A DNA stretch of 64,000 nt, from the NCBI GenBank assembly GCA_027485165.1, contig JAIXRN010000045.1, positions 1 to 64,000 on the forward strand, in the 5' to 3' direction. Positions within the stretch are counted from its first letter, which is position 1. Each line of letters starts with the position of its first letter. The notes beneath the pieces were generated by a model. The model was not told where the DNA came from. It was given only the letters and a program-made list of their open reading frames with translations, and did no database searches. Origin of the DNA: Rubrivivax sp. (lineage in GTDB: Bacteria > Pseudomonadota > Gammaproteobacteria > Burkholderiales > Burkholderiaceae_C). Below, piece by piece: positions 7,201 to 14,840 of this stretch. Position numbers and translations under genes: made by a program.

Positions 7201-8016
7201 GGCCAGGGCCAGCGACGGGGCGGCCAGCGGCGGCATGTTCTGCAGGGCCAACAGCGCCACATAGGCGCGCGGCAACAGCACCACCGCCGCCAGCAAGGGC
7301 AGCCACACGCACAGGTTCAGCAGCAGGTTGCGCAGGAAGATGGCCACCAGCGTGAGCGCATCGAAAGATAGGCCCCACACCGGGCTGAGGTAGTTGCTGT
7401 AGGCCCGCAGCCGGCTGACCGGGTCTTCCTGGCCCAGAACATTGCTGCGTGCTGTGCCTTCAGCCGCAGCCCGGGGCTGGATGCCGTCGGCCAGCAGGTG
7501 CTCGAAGCGCGACCAGTCGCCCTTTTCCTGGCGCAGCCAGCTGGTCAGCCAGCTGCCGATGTAGCCCCCGCCCGAAACCGTGGACAGGTAGTCGAAGGCC
7601 TGTATGCGGCGGCTGCGCGTGAATGCCTGCAGCACGCCCAGGCTGAAGGTGGCACTGCGGATACCCCCGCCCGACAAGCACAGCGCCACAGGGCGCCTGT
7701 GCCGGGGCAGGGCATGGATCTCGTTGGCGCAGTCGCCCAGCTTGGGCACGCCCAGCAGCACGCGGGCGGTTGCGCCACCCGGCAAGGCCGCCCGCCGCAA
7801 GGCCTCTGCGCTGCCGGGCAGGGGTGGCAGCCAACGGGGGTTGATGCGGCGGTATTCCTCGATCAGGGCATCGTCGACGGCCACCACTTCGTCGGGCATG
7901 GGGTGCCCTGTCTGTGGCCCAGTCTGCTGGACCGTTTGCGGGCCGGTCTGCAGCCCTATCGCTTGGCTGGCCTGTCGACCTGCGTCCTGCTTTCCCTGGC
8001 CTTGCGGCTCTTGCAT
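4291..8016 (-). CDS. Large patatin-like phospholipase with multi-spanning membrane insert
   Basis: A 1241-residue protein. The patatin oxyanion loop SGGGIRSATFSLGVLQAF (about 115-132) and nucleophile STVSGGGYIG (Ser148) lie near the N-terminus. The catalytic Asp of the DG(G/A) motif, YLSDGGHFDNLG, is at residue 844. Between them, from about 220 to 660, are eight to ten hydrophobic segments of membrane-span length, so the catalytic fold is split by a membrane domain. After the catalytic part, from about 1000, comes a Pro/Ala linker and a long helical tail with coiled-coil character. The predicted activity is Ser/Asp-dyad lipid acyl hydrolysis at the membrane. It starts at ATG 8016 and heads the three-gene operon. 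The patatin assignment is firm; substrate and purpose are unknown. Confidence 0.85.
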   Translation of the reverse strand: MQEPQGQGKQDAGRQASQAIGLQTGPQTVQQTGPQTGHPMPDEVVAVDDALIEEYRRINPRWLPPLPGSAEALRRAALPGGATARVLLGVPKLGDCANEIHALPRHRRPVALCLSGGGIRSATFSLGVLQAFTRSRRIQAFDYLSTVSGGGYIGSWLTSWLRQEKGDWSRFEHLLADGIQPRAAAEGTARSNVLGQEDPVSRLRAYSNYLSPVWGLSFDALTLVAIFLRNLLLNLCVWLPLLAAVVLLPRAYVALLALQNMPPLAAPSLALAAAVLVAVSIAYTVSDLPPPRTDAQGQRLPQGRAPTSRFSWFGFIPMVLAAILLGVAAAWQDALQSTAGWKFALMGVLVHGVGIAAGLVWRRQRQVALRPADNGAVGAFWVAVIGVVGGVLLWLAFQHPVTLDERDGSHPLLYAIASVPAMLGCYWLALSLYAGLVRRQSNEDDREWWARATGSWLLASLAWVLLFGLTVHLPLWLLDTFGGALPGGVEIGLGGTILGVATALAGYWGKNGSTLKRRASTFVKATGLRLLDLMAALVIVSLLLVLSLSASTMLAQCHDARPDWLAEWRHAPCQEDLSAINELHRQDALLASLAPSAGAASAAAAGAVKPAVRPAEARVFEQVLISAEPGLLLATATALLGFAMLFSHLIGANTFSLHGMYGNRLVRAYLGSVRARRRPHWFTGFDADDNPRVSDHDASGQPTPPVRPFHVVNIALNLVKPSSRRLAWQQRKAASFTVTPLRCGADGLGYCRSDLYGGKNGMSLGRALTISGAAASPNMGYHSSPLVTFVMTLFNVRLGWWLPNPGPAGQGHWERDEPAVPFRAMLDEACGATTDDASSVYLSDGGHFDNLGLYEMVRRRCYRIVVVDATCDPEFRYSDLHDTVRKVRVDLGIPIDLPAQLPGPGRKTAFDRLLVGRIRYSARDGNHPRDDGWLYLMKPRLTGDEPLPQLAHYAAGDGEANAFPHQSTADQFFDETQFECYRLLGLYTAEQCFPMDRRWPRPAAGPDGAAAAPPGPSVSSPQQEPDSHPVLPPLPAATGGLLDGLGQLGGGAALATALTVGGTLGVVGTVSLAPSEVRLAAEDRTLLREGLSVKLSGTELRLSDDTRRLLAEGLKVDTQASIDVAALNNAAARLQQAADSLLQQGSGSVVVSREFQTAVITLQKLLVQGAPPAGASAEQFRALTIQLENLVKTMKDPGMTVDIAPLAKSLNDIKTALIQLEGSIKDVNPRRSVRGQDGGTR

Positions 8017-8351
8017 GCTGCGTCTCCCGAACCGGCCATGTTCGAAGCAATGCAGCGGAGCGTCAACTCAGAAGCTGGGGATGCTGGGCCGGCCCCGACT
8101 GTGTTCACGCCTCTCGCGCGGGCTGCGCGCCACCGCAGCCAGGTGCGCCTTACGCATTTCTGCCGGTATCGGGGCCAAAGCGAACGGCCGGGCCGTACAG
8201 CAGCGGCCAGCCCTGGTAGCCTGATTGCGCCATTTGGTTACCCTGCTTTCACGGGAGGTTCATAGGGCAGACCCCGTTGTGCGCCCCAGCCCCCCAGCCC
8301 ACCATCAGGCCCAGGCCGAGCCCTGGACCCGCGTCGAAGGACACCCGCGAG
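8017..8351. promoter_or_regulatory. 335-bp divergent intergenic region
   Basis: It separates the leftward patatin operon from the rightward hydrolase gene and must carry both promoters. Open frames across it are low-complexity and overlap the flanking genes in other frames. I see no convincing -35/-10 pair, riboswitch or long palindrome. Confidence 0.4.
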
Positions 8352-9197
8352 ATGAGCGCCCTGCACCGCCTGCTGCACGTGACCGACCATCCCGCCCGCC
8401 CCGGCGCCCCTGCCCCGCGGCACCTGCTGCTGGCCCATGGCTACGGCTGCGACCAAAGCATGTGGCGCGACATGCTGCCGCTGCTGGCCGACCATCACTG
8501 CATCTGCTTCGACTTCCCTGGCACGGGCGCCGGCAGCCTGGAAGCCTACGACCCCACCCGACACGCCAGCCTGCAGGGCTATGCCGACACCTTGCTGGAA
8601 CTGGTGGCCGCGCTCAAGTTGCCCGACCTGGTGGTGATGGGCCATTCGGTCAGCGCGATGGTGGCAGCGCTGGCGGCGCGCCAGGCGCCGCAGCAGGTGC
8701 CCGAACTGGTGATGCTGTGCCCGTCGCCCTGCTACCGCAACGACGGCCCGGGCTACGCCGGCGGCTTCGATGCCGATCAGATCGACGGCCTGCTGCAGGG
8801 CCTGGCCGACGGCCAGGGGCCTTGGGCCCAGGCAGTGGCCCCGCTGATCATGGGCAACCCCGACCGGCCCGAACTGGCACGGGAACTGGCTGGCGCTTTC
8901 TGCGCCATGGACCCCACCATCGCCCTGCGCTGGGCGCGCGCCACCTTCCTGTCCGACTTGCGGCCGCTGCTGCCCCAGGTGGGCGTGCCCAGCCTGGTGC
9001 TGCACTGCCGCGAAGACGCCATCGCCCCGCCGCAGGTGGGCCAGTGGACGGCCGACCAGCTGCCGCAGGGCCGCATCGCCTGGCTGGACGCCACAGGTCA
9101 CTGCCCGCAACTGAGCCATCCCGACGAAGTGGCGCGCGTGTTGCTGGCCGAACTGGCCCATCCAGGCGCCGCCGGCAGTTCTGCGCGCTGGCAGTGA
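8352..9197 (+). CDS. RsbQ-like alpha/beta hydrolase
   Basis: A 281-residue cytoplasmic alpha/beta hydrolase of the RsbQ / KAI2-D14-like branch. The oxyanion segment LLLAHGYGCDQSMWRDMLPLL is typical of RsbQ. The nucleophile is Ser99 in VMGHSVSAM, the acid Asp222 in CREDAI, and the base His250 in ATGHCPQLSHP. In Bacillus, RsbQ works with the PAS domain of RsbP, probably by supplying or processing a small hydrophobic ligand. Here the next gene, 67 bp downstream, is a PAS-rich c-di-GMP enzyme, which suggests a parallel pairing. The start is ATG 8352 at the MSALHRLL sequence; the upstream extension is Pro-rich and unlike the family. The ligand is unknown. Confidence 0.85.
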   Translation: MSALHRLLHVTDHPARPGAPAPRHLLLAHGYGCDQSMWRDMLPLLADHHCICFDFPGTGAGSLEAYDPTRHASLQGYADTLLELVAALKLPDLVVMGHSVSAMVAALAARQAPQQVPELVMLCPSPCYRNDGPGYAGGFDADQIDGLLQGLADGQGPWAQAVAPLIMGNPDRPELARELAGAFCAMDPTIALRWARATFLSDLRPLLPQVGVPSLVLHCREDAIAPPQVGQWTADQLPQGRIAWLDATGHCPQLSHPDEVARVLLAELAHPGAAGSSARWQ

Positions 9198-9264
9198 AGC
9201 AGTTGGAGGCCATGCCCTTGACCCTGCCGGTACCCGCCACACCGACAGCGCTGGCCCCGACGCC

Positions 9265-12200
9265 ATGAACAGCCTGGCCGCCCCGCCCGTCGACGCCTGG
9301 CCTTGTGCAGGCCTGTGGCTGGACCGCGACGGCCGCGTCGGCGCCATCAACGCCGAATGCGCTGGCGCCCTGGGCGTGTGCGCCGACGAGGTGCTGGGCC
9401 GGAGCCTGGGCGACCTGCTGGCGGCGCCCAGCCGCATGCTCTGGCACAGCGCGCTCTGGCCCGCGGTGCAGGTGCGCGGCCGCGTCGACGACGCGACCCT
9501 GGTGTTCAACACCCGCAGCGGGCCCTGGGGCGCCAGCGCTGCGGTGCGCCTGGGCCAGGGCAGCGACCTGCCGGGCTTCAGCGTGCTGCTGCTGCCGGCT
9601 GGCGACCGCCAGCGCGTGCAGGAAGAACTGCGCAATGCCCGCCGCAGCCTGGAAGCCATCCCCGGTGCCGTGCTGCAGTGCCGCCGCCGTGCCAACGGCG
9701 AACTGGAATTCGCTTATGCCAGCTCTGGCGTACTGGACCTGTTGGGGCTGACCCCGGCCCAGGTGGTAGGCCCCGGGAGCGTGTTGCTGGGCGCCCTGCT
9801 GCCGGGCGACGCCAGCGCCTTCGAGGCTGGCCTGGCCCAGGCCGAGGCCGCCAACACGGCGCAGGCGCAGCAGGCCGGCTTCGTGGCGGTGCCCGCCACC
9901 TGGCGTGTCAGCGTGCATGCCACGCGCCGGCCACGGCGCACGCTGGAATGGCTGGCGCAGTGCGAAGTCACGGCCGGCGCAGGCGACACGGGCGCCCTGT
10001 GGCACGGCGTGCTGCTGGACGTGAGCGAACGCGAACGCCTGCAGAGCGAACTGCGCGAACAGATCGCCACCGACGAACTGACCGGCCTGCCCAACCGCCG
10101 CGGGCTGCGCGACCCGCTGCAGCAAGCCATCGACGGCGGCGAGCCTTTCGCGCTGTTCTTCATGGACGTGGACCGCTTCAAGCAAGTCAACGACAGCCTG
10201 GGCCACGAAGCTGGCGACAGCCTGCTGCGCGAAGTGGCACGCCGCCTGCGCCGCGCGCTGCGCCCCGCCGACCGGCTGCTGCGCCCGGCCGCCGGTGCCG
10301 ACGGCGCGCTGCCCGCCAGCCCGCTGGCCGCGCGCCTGGGCGGGGACGAATTCGTCGTGCTGGTGCAAGGCCTGAGCGACCGCGACCGCGCCGCGACGCT
10401 GGCCGAAAGGCTGCAGGCGCGGCTGGCGCAACCGATGTCGCTGGGCCGGCTGCGCGTGCACCCGGGGGTGAGCATCGGCATTGTGCTGGGCGACCGCCAC
10501 AGCACGGCTGCGCAGCTGATGCGCGACGCCGACACCGCCATGTACGAAGCGAAGCGCCAGGGGCGCGGCCGCTACGTGCACTTCGAGCCGGCCATGCATG
10601 CACGGGCCGCGCAGGCGCTGAGCCTGGAGGCCGAGCTGCGCGACGCCTTGGCCCGCCAGCAGTTGCGCGCGGTGTTCCAGCCCATCGTCGACATCAGCAG
10701 CGGTCGCCTGGTGGGCATGGAAGCGTTGGCGCGTTGGCGCCACCCGCAGCGCGGCGAAGTCTCGCCAGCCGATTTCGTCCCGCTGGCCGAAGACGCGGGG
10801 CTGATCGCTGCCCTGGGCGAATCCATCCTGCGCCAGGCCTGCCAGCACTACGCCGGCTGGGCCCGGGCCGGGCTGGCGGTACCGCCGCGGGTGTCGGTCA
10901 ACCTCAGCCGTGCGCAGCTGGTCGACCCCGGGCTGCCCCAGCGCGTGAAGGCCATCGTCGAAGAATGCGGTCTGACCTGCGGCGCGCTGCAGTTCGAGAT
11001 CACTGAAAGCCTGGCGATGCAGAACGACGGCGCGCTGGCGGTACTGAGCGCGCTGCGCGAACTGGGCATCCAGCTGGCGCTGGACGACTTCGGCACCGGC
11101 CATTCGTCGCTGGCCGCGCTGCAGAGCCTGCCGGTGCGGCAGCTGAAGATCGACCGCAGCTTTGTGCGAGAAGTGGAAACCAGTGCTTACCACCGCGCCC
11201 TGGTGCAGGCGGCGCTGCAGGTGGCGCACGCCCTGGAACTGGAAGTGGTGGCCGAAGGGGTGGAAACCGAAAGCCAGGCCCGCACCCTGGCCGACCTGGG
11301 CTGCACCCGGGCCCAGGGCTACCTGTACGCGCGCCCGCTGGAAGCCGACGCCATGGCCACCTACCTGGCCACCGACCGCGGCCCAGCGCCGGCCTGGCCG
11401 CCAGCCACCATCGTGCATGCCGCCGGCCATTCGCGCGCACACCAGGTGCTGATCACCGACGCGCAGGGGCTGACCCTCTTTGCCAACCCCAGCTTCTGCC
11501 TGAACACCGGCTACAGCCTGGCCGACATCCAGGGCCGCAAGCCCGGCAGCCTGCTGCAGGGCCGTGACACCGACCCCCGCGCGGTGCAGCAGCTGCGCGA
11601 AGCCGTGGCCAGCGGCCAGGGCTGCCTGGGCGTGGAGATCGTCAACTACCGCAAGGACGGTACGCCGTTCTGGGTGCTGGTGGACATCGAACCCGTGCGC
11701 GACAGCCAGGGCCGGGTGGAACGTTTCGTGTCGGTGCAGAGCGAAATCACCGCGCAGCGCGCCGCGCTGGCGGAACTGGACATGCTGCGTTCGCGCAGCC
11801 GCCGCGTCGCCGAACTGGGACTGGTGGGCTTCTGGGAACGCAACCTGCACAACGGCGAAGGCCAGGCCGACGACACCACGCGGCACCTGCTGGCCCTGCC
11901 GCCAGGCGCACCCATGCCCAGCTGGCCGGCGCTGGCCGAACGCGCCACGCCCGAAAGCCGCCCGGCCCTGCTGGCGTACTTCGACGCCGTGCAGGCGGGC
12001 GCGCAGCGCGGGGTGACCGAATTCAGCCTGCTGCAGCCCGACGGCCAGCCCGTGCACCTGCAGACGATGTGGACGCGCGAAGGCGACAACATCCTGGGCG
12101 TGCTGGCCGACGTGGGCGGCAGCCAGCAGCTGCGGCGCGAACGCGAAGTGCTGCTGCATCAGCTGGAACTGGCGTCGCTGGCAGCCAAGCAGTATTTCTG

Positions 12201-12918
12201 GCGCTACGACCTGGCCAGCGGCCTGGTGGACCTGCTGCCGGCGCGCGGTCATCCCTACCCAGTCGACGCCCAGGGCCGCTGCACGGCCGAAGCCATTCTG
12301 GAGGCCGTGCTGCCCGAAGACCGGCCGGCGCTTCAACGCGCACGCCAGACGGCCACGCAGCAGCCCGGCGTGGTGGAAGCCGTCTACCGCCTGCGCGACC
12401 CGCAGGGGCAGGTGCGCTATCTGCTCTCACGGCGCATCGGCTGGCACAGCCCGAATGCCGCCCCTGGTGCCCCGGCCCAGGTGCTGCTGGGGGTATCGGT
12501 GGACATCACGGCCGAACGCATGCAGCAGGCCGAGCTGCAGGCGCTGGCCGAGCAGAACGCGCTGGTGCTGGAAGCGGCGCGGTTGGCGCCTTTCCGGCTG
12601 GACCTGCGCGAGATGGTTTTTCACTTCGGCGCCCCGTTTGCGCGCATGTACGGGCTGGCCGAAGACTGCCGCCAGCTCACGCTGGCGCAGTGGGAAGCCT
12701 GTGTCCACCCCGACGACCGCCAGGCCCTGATCGAAGCCGGGCGGCGCTTGCGCAATTCCGACGAATGCGGCGTCTCGCAGACCCGGTTTCGCATCGTGCG
12801 GCCCGACGGCAGCGTGCGCGTCATCCAGGGGCACCGGCAGGTGCTACGCGACGCCAATGGCCGCGCCCTGGTGATGCTGGGCGCGCACGCCGACTTGACT
12901 GCCCAGCCTCCAGCCTGA
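9265..12918 (+). CDS. PAS-GGDEF-EAL-PAS cyclic-di-GMP enzyme
   Basis: A 1217-residue soluble sensor with two PAS-like domains (about 10-115 and 125-260), a GGDEF domain with intact RLGGDEF (359-363) and an EAL domain with MEALARW (486-488). NLSRAQL, EITES, DDFGTGHSS, KIDRSFV and VAEGVET are all present, so both catalytic domains look competent. No RxxD inhibitory site precedes GGDEF. After EAL come a LOV-like PAS (about 720-835) and further PAS/PAC repeats up to 1215. Sensory domains after EAL are less usual than before GGDEF. The LOV-like PAS has GRKPGSLLQG where LOV domains have a photoactive Cys, so it is not a canonical blue-light sensor. Its likely partner is the RsbQ-like hydrolase upstream. 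Confidence 0.9.
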   Translation: MNSLAAPPVDAWPCAGLWLDRDGRVGAINAECAGALGVCADEVLGRSLGDLLAAPSRMLWHSALWPAVQVRGRVDDATLVFNTRSGPWGASAAVRLGQGSDLPGFSVLLLPAGDRQRVQEELRNARRSLEAIPGAVLQCRRRANGELEFAYASSGVLDLLGLTPAQVVGPGSVLLGALLPGDASAFEAGLAQAEAANTAQAQQAGFVAVPATWRVSVHATRRPRRTLEWLAQCEVTAGAGDTGALWHGVLLDVSERERLQSELREQIATDELTGLPNRRGLRDPLQQAIDGGEPFALFFMDVDRFKQVNDSLGHEAGDSLLREVARRLRRALRPADRLLRPAAGADGALPASPLAARLGGDEFVVLVQGLSDRDRAATLAERLQARLAQPMSLGRLRVHPGVSIGIVLGDRHSTAAQLMRDADTAMYEAKRQGRGRYVHFEPAMHARAAQALSLEAELRDALARQQLRAVFQPIVDISSGRLVGMEALARWRHPQRGEVSPADFVPLAEDAGLIAALGESILRQACQHYAGWARAGLAVPPRVSVNLSRAQLVDPGLPQRVKAIVEECGLTCGALQFEITESLAMQNDGALAVLSALRELGIQLALDDFGTGHSSLAALQSLPVRQLKIDRSFVREVETSAYHRALVQAALQVAHALELEVVAEGVETESQARTLADLGCTRAQGYLYARPLEADAMATYLATDRGPAPAWPPATIVHAAGHSRAHQVLITDAQGLTLFANPSFCLNTGYSLADIQGRKPGSLLQGRDTDPRAVQQLREAVASGQGCLGVEIVNYRKDGTPFWVLVDIEPVRDSQGRVERFVSVQSEITAQRAALAELDMLRSRSRRVAELGLVGFWERNLHNGEGQADDTTRHLLALPPGAPMPSWPALAERATPESRPALLAYFDAVQAGAQRGVTEFSLLQPDGQPVHLQTMWTREGDNILGVLADVGGSQQLRREREVLLHQLELASLAAKQYFWRYDLASGLVDLLPARGHPYPVDAQGRCTAEAILEAVLPEDRPALQRARQTATQQPGVVEAVYRLRDPQGQVRYLLSRRIGWHSPNAAPGAPAQVLLGVSVDITAERMQQAELQALAEQNALVLEAARLAPFRLDLREMVFHFGAPFARMYGLAEDCRQLTLAQWEACVHPDDRQALIEAGRRLRNSDECGVSQTRFRIVRPDGSVRVIQGHRQVLRDANGRALVMLGAHADLTAQPPA

Positions 12919-12959
12919 ACCCGCAGACGCGGGCCGCCTGGCGGCCGCCGCTACAGCGG
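12919..12959. terminator. Cluster of three short hairpins between convergent genes
   Basis: Three consecutive inverted repeats fill the 32-bp gap and enter the end of the leftward gene: cccgc-agac-gcggg (12920-12933), ggccgcc-t-ggcggcc (12932-12946) and ccgct-ac-agcgg (12948-12959). The first two share bases and could be alternatives. There is no T-run, so they would act as GC-rich or Rho-assisted terminators for both directions. Confidence 0.45.
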
Positions 12960-13685
12960 CAGCAAGTGGCGCAATTGCGCCCAGGCCTGGCTTGCCGCCG
13001 CCAGGTCGGCCGCCCCTTCCAGCAGCTGCGCCTGCTGCGCCGGGCCTTCATGGCCCAGCATGCGCAGCACGCTCTTCAGGCTGTGCCCCTGCAGACGCAG
13101 GCTGGCCAGGTCGCCACGGGCCGCGGCGGCGTCGCCGACATCGCGGTCCACCGCAAACTGCACCCGGCAGGCGGCTTCGAAGCGGTCGAACAGCACGGCA
13201 TCGCCACCAAAGGCATGGGCGATGGCGCGCTGCCGGCGTTTCTGTTCAGCGTCAGGTGCAGGCGCAGCCGATGGCGCGTGGCCCGCCGAGGCCTGCACGC
13301 CGTCGCGTACGCACGCCAGCAGTTCGGCCACCGATGCCGGCTTCAGCAAGTGGCGCCACACCTGCAGTTCAGCCATGCGCTGCTGGCTGGCGGCGTCCAG
13401 GCGGGCGCTGAAGACCACCGTGCGGGGCAACGGCTGCGCCACAGGCTGGCGCGCCAGGCCTTCCAGCAGGTCGAAGCCCGTGTCGCCCGGCATCATCAGG
13501 TCCGTGACCAGCAGCGTCACGGGGGCCTGCGCCCGTCCGGGTATCGCCTGGGCCAGCACGGTGCGCGCCTGCGCCACGCTGGCGCACAGCTGCAGGTCCA
13601 GCGGCTCGTCTTCCAATGCCAGGGCCACGAAGTGGCGGATCGACGCGTCGTCGTCCACCCACAGCACGCGCGGCCTGGCGGGCAT
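12951..13685 (-). CDS. Response regulator with receiver and HPt domains
   Basis: A 244-residue protein. The receiver domain (about 5-125) keeps the acidic pair in VLWVDDD, the phospho-acceptor Asp in LLVTDLMMPGD, and the Lys in RHLLKPAS. The C-terminal half is a histidine phosphotransfer domain with the motif GHSLKSVLRMLG. A REC-HPt protein is a typical phosphorelay intermediate. The upstream HTH-REC gene stops at 13688; either ATG 13685 or the overlapping GTG at 13691 may be the start. The kinase at 16513 has no receiver or HPt of its own, so this protein could connect it to the regulators. Confidence 0.85.
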   Translation of the reverse strand: MPARPRVLWVDDDASIRHFVALALEDEPLDLQLCASVAQARTVLAQAIPGRAQAPVTLLVTDLMMPGDTGFDLLEGLARQPVAQPLPRTVVFSARLDAASQQRMAELQVWRHLLKPASVAELLACVRDGVQASAGHAPSAAPAPDAEQKRRQRAIAHAFGGDAVLFDRFEAACRVQFAVDRDVGDAAAARGDLASLRLQGHSLKSVLRMLGHEGPAQQAQLLEGAADLAAASQAWAQLRHLLPL

Positions 13686-13687
13686 GA

Positions 13688-14341
13688 TCACCGCTGCGCC
13701 GCCAGCGCCTGCGCCAGCAGCGGTGGCAGGTCCAGGGCCAGCCGCGGCTTGTGCGCCACCGGCACGTCTTGCAGCGCCAGGGCATAGGGCTCGCGCTGGG
13801 CTTCGTCCAGGCCGGTGACGACGATCAGCCGGCTGCGCCCGAACGCGGGGTGCGAACGCAGGCCCGTGATCAGCGTGGCGCCATCAATGCCAGGCAGCAG
13901 GATGTCGACCAACAGCACTTCGGGTTGCAGCTGCCCGGCCATCGCCAGCCCGGCGATGCCGTCGTCGGCCAGGCGCAGGTCGACCTGCGGAAAGTGCTGC
14001 TGCAGCAGCAGCCGCACCAGCGTCTGGGTGTGTCGTGAGTCCTCGATCAGCAGCACACAGGGCCGCTGGCCCGCGGGCGCGTCGCCGCGGCGCCGTTGCC
14101 AGCCCGGGGCCGCTGGTGCGGCCGCGGCGGGGGCCGCGCCCTGGCGCGACTGCTGCCAGCGCTGCAGCGACTGGCGCGATATGCGGCGGTGCCCGCCCGG
14201 CGTCTTCCAGGCCTGCAGTTCGCCCCGGTCCACCATCAGCTGCACCGAACGCACCGCCAGCCCCAGCAGCCGTGCCGCTTCCAGGGTGGTGCAGACATCG
14301 GCGTCGGCAGGTGCGGCGGTGTGGGGGAGCGCGGGTGACAT
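13688..14341 (-). CDS. Excisionase-type HTH and receiver-domain transcriptional regulator
   Basis: A 217-residue protein. Residues about 14-62 form a MerR/excisionase-like winged helix (TTLEAARLLGLAVRSVQLMVDR, then WKTPGGHRRISRQSL). An Ala/Pro linker follows, then a receiver domain with LLIEDS, the phospho-acceptor Asp in LLVDILLPGIDG, and VAHKPRL with the Lys. DNA-binding first and receiver second is the reverse of the common order. It is divergent from the lone receiver gene at 14472 and shares a short AT-rich region with it, so autoregulation there is likely. Confidence 0.8.
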   Translation of the reverse strand: MSPALPHTAAPADADVCTTLEAARLLGLAVRSVQLMVDRGELQAWKTPGGHRRISRQSLQRWQQSRQGAAPAAAAPAAPGWQRRRGDAPAGQRPCVLLIEDSRHTQTLVRLLLQQHFPQVDLRLADDGIAGLAMAGQLQPEVLLVDILLPGIDGATLITGLRSHPAFGRSRLIVVTGLDEAQREPYALALQDVPVAHKPRLALDLPPLLAQALAAQR

Positions 14342-14471
14342 GCGTGCGATTTTGCCGGATCGGCGCGGGTGATCGGCCAGAGACGGCCAAAGACGAAATC
14401 AAAAATATCAATTTGATCATAATTGCGCGCTTCGCCTGCCAGCCGTCCGACTCCAGCCCCAACCCCCTGCC
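14342..14471. promoter_or_regulatory. AT-rich divergent promoter region with an 11-bp palindrome
   Basis: Bases about 14390-14425 are markedly AT-rich against the GC-rich background. They hold the palindrome atcaa-t-ttgat at 14407-14417, next to ttgatcataatt. This is a good candidate operator for the excisionase-type regulator encoded just to the left. The rightward gene starts at 14472, after ccccaaccccctgcc with no strong Shine-Dalgarno. Confidence 0.45.
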
Positions 14472-14840
14472 ATGAAAAGCATCCTGCTCGTCGAAGACCA
14501 CGCCGACATCCGGCGCCTGATCCGCATGACCCTGGAATTCGAGGGCGTGCAGATCGTCGAGGCTGCCGACGCCCAGCAGGGCTGGGACCTGGCGCGTGAA
14601 CAGGCGCCCGACCTGGTGCTGCTGGACGTGATGATGCCGGGCCCGATGAACGGCCTGGACCTGTGCCGGGCCCTGAAGGCCCACCCCCAGCTGCGCGAAG
14701 TGCCGGTGATCATGCTGTCGGCCTGCGACGCCCCGGGCGACGCCGAACGCGGCCTGGCCGCAGGCGCCTGGCGCTATCTGGTCAAGCCCTTCAGCCCGAT
14801 GCAGCTGCTGGACCTGCTGCACGACCTGGTGCCAGCGTGA
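14472..14840 (+). CDS. Single-domain response regulator (CheY-like)
   Basis: A 122-residue stand-alone receiver domain. The acidic pocket is in LLVEDHADIRR, the phospho-acceptor in LVLLDVMMPGPMNG, the Ser/Thr switch in VIMLSACD, and the conserved Lys in RYLVKPFSP. With no output domain it should act as a phosphate-transfer partner or an allosteric switch. Its stop overlaps the GTG start of the HD-GYP gene (GTGA), so the two are probably made in equal amounts and may act as one two-subunit receiver/HD-GYP module, as in RpfG-type regulators but unfused. Confidence 0.9.
   Translation: MKSILLVEDHADIRRLIRMTLEFEGVQIVEAADAQQGWDLAREQAPDLVLLDVMMPGPMNGLDLCRALKAHPQLREVPVIMLSACDAPGDAERGLAAGAWRYLVKPFSPMQLLDLLHDLVPA

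Noticed and set aside
11400..11780. Blue-light LOV photoreceptor domain in the GGDEF-EAL protein
   Set aside because: The motif lacks the adduct-forming cysteine, so canonical LOV photochemistry is not supported.
8848..12336. A 1162-codon open frame on the minus strand opposite the PAS-GGDEF-EAL gene
   Set aside because: It is Gln/His/Ala/Val-rich with no recognisable domain, while the plus-strand frame has full GGDEF and EAL motifs. Long antisense frames are common in DNA this rich in G+C.
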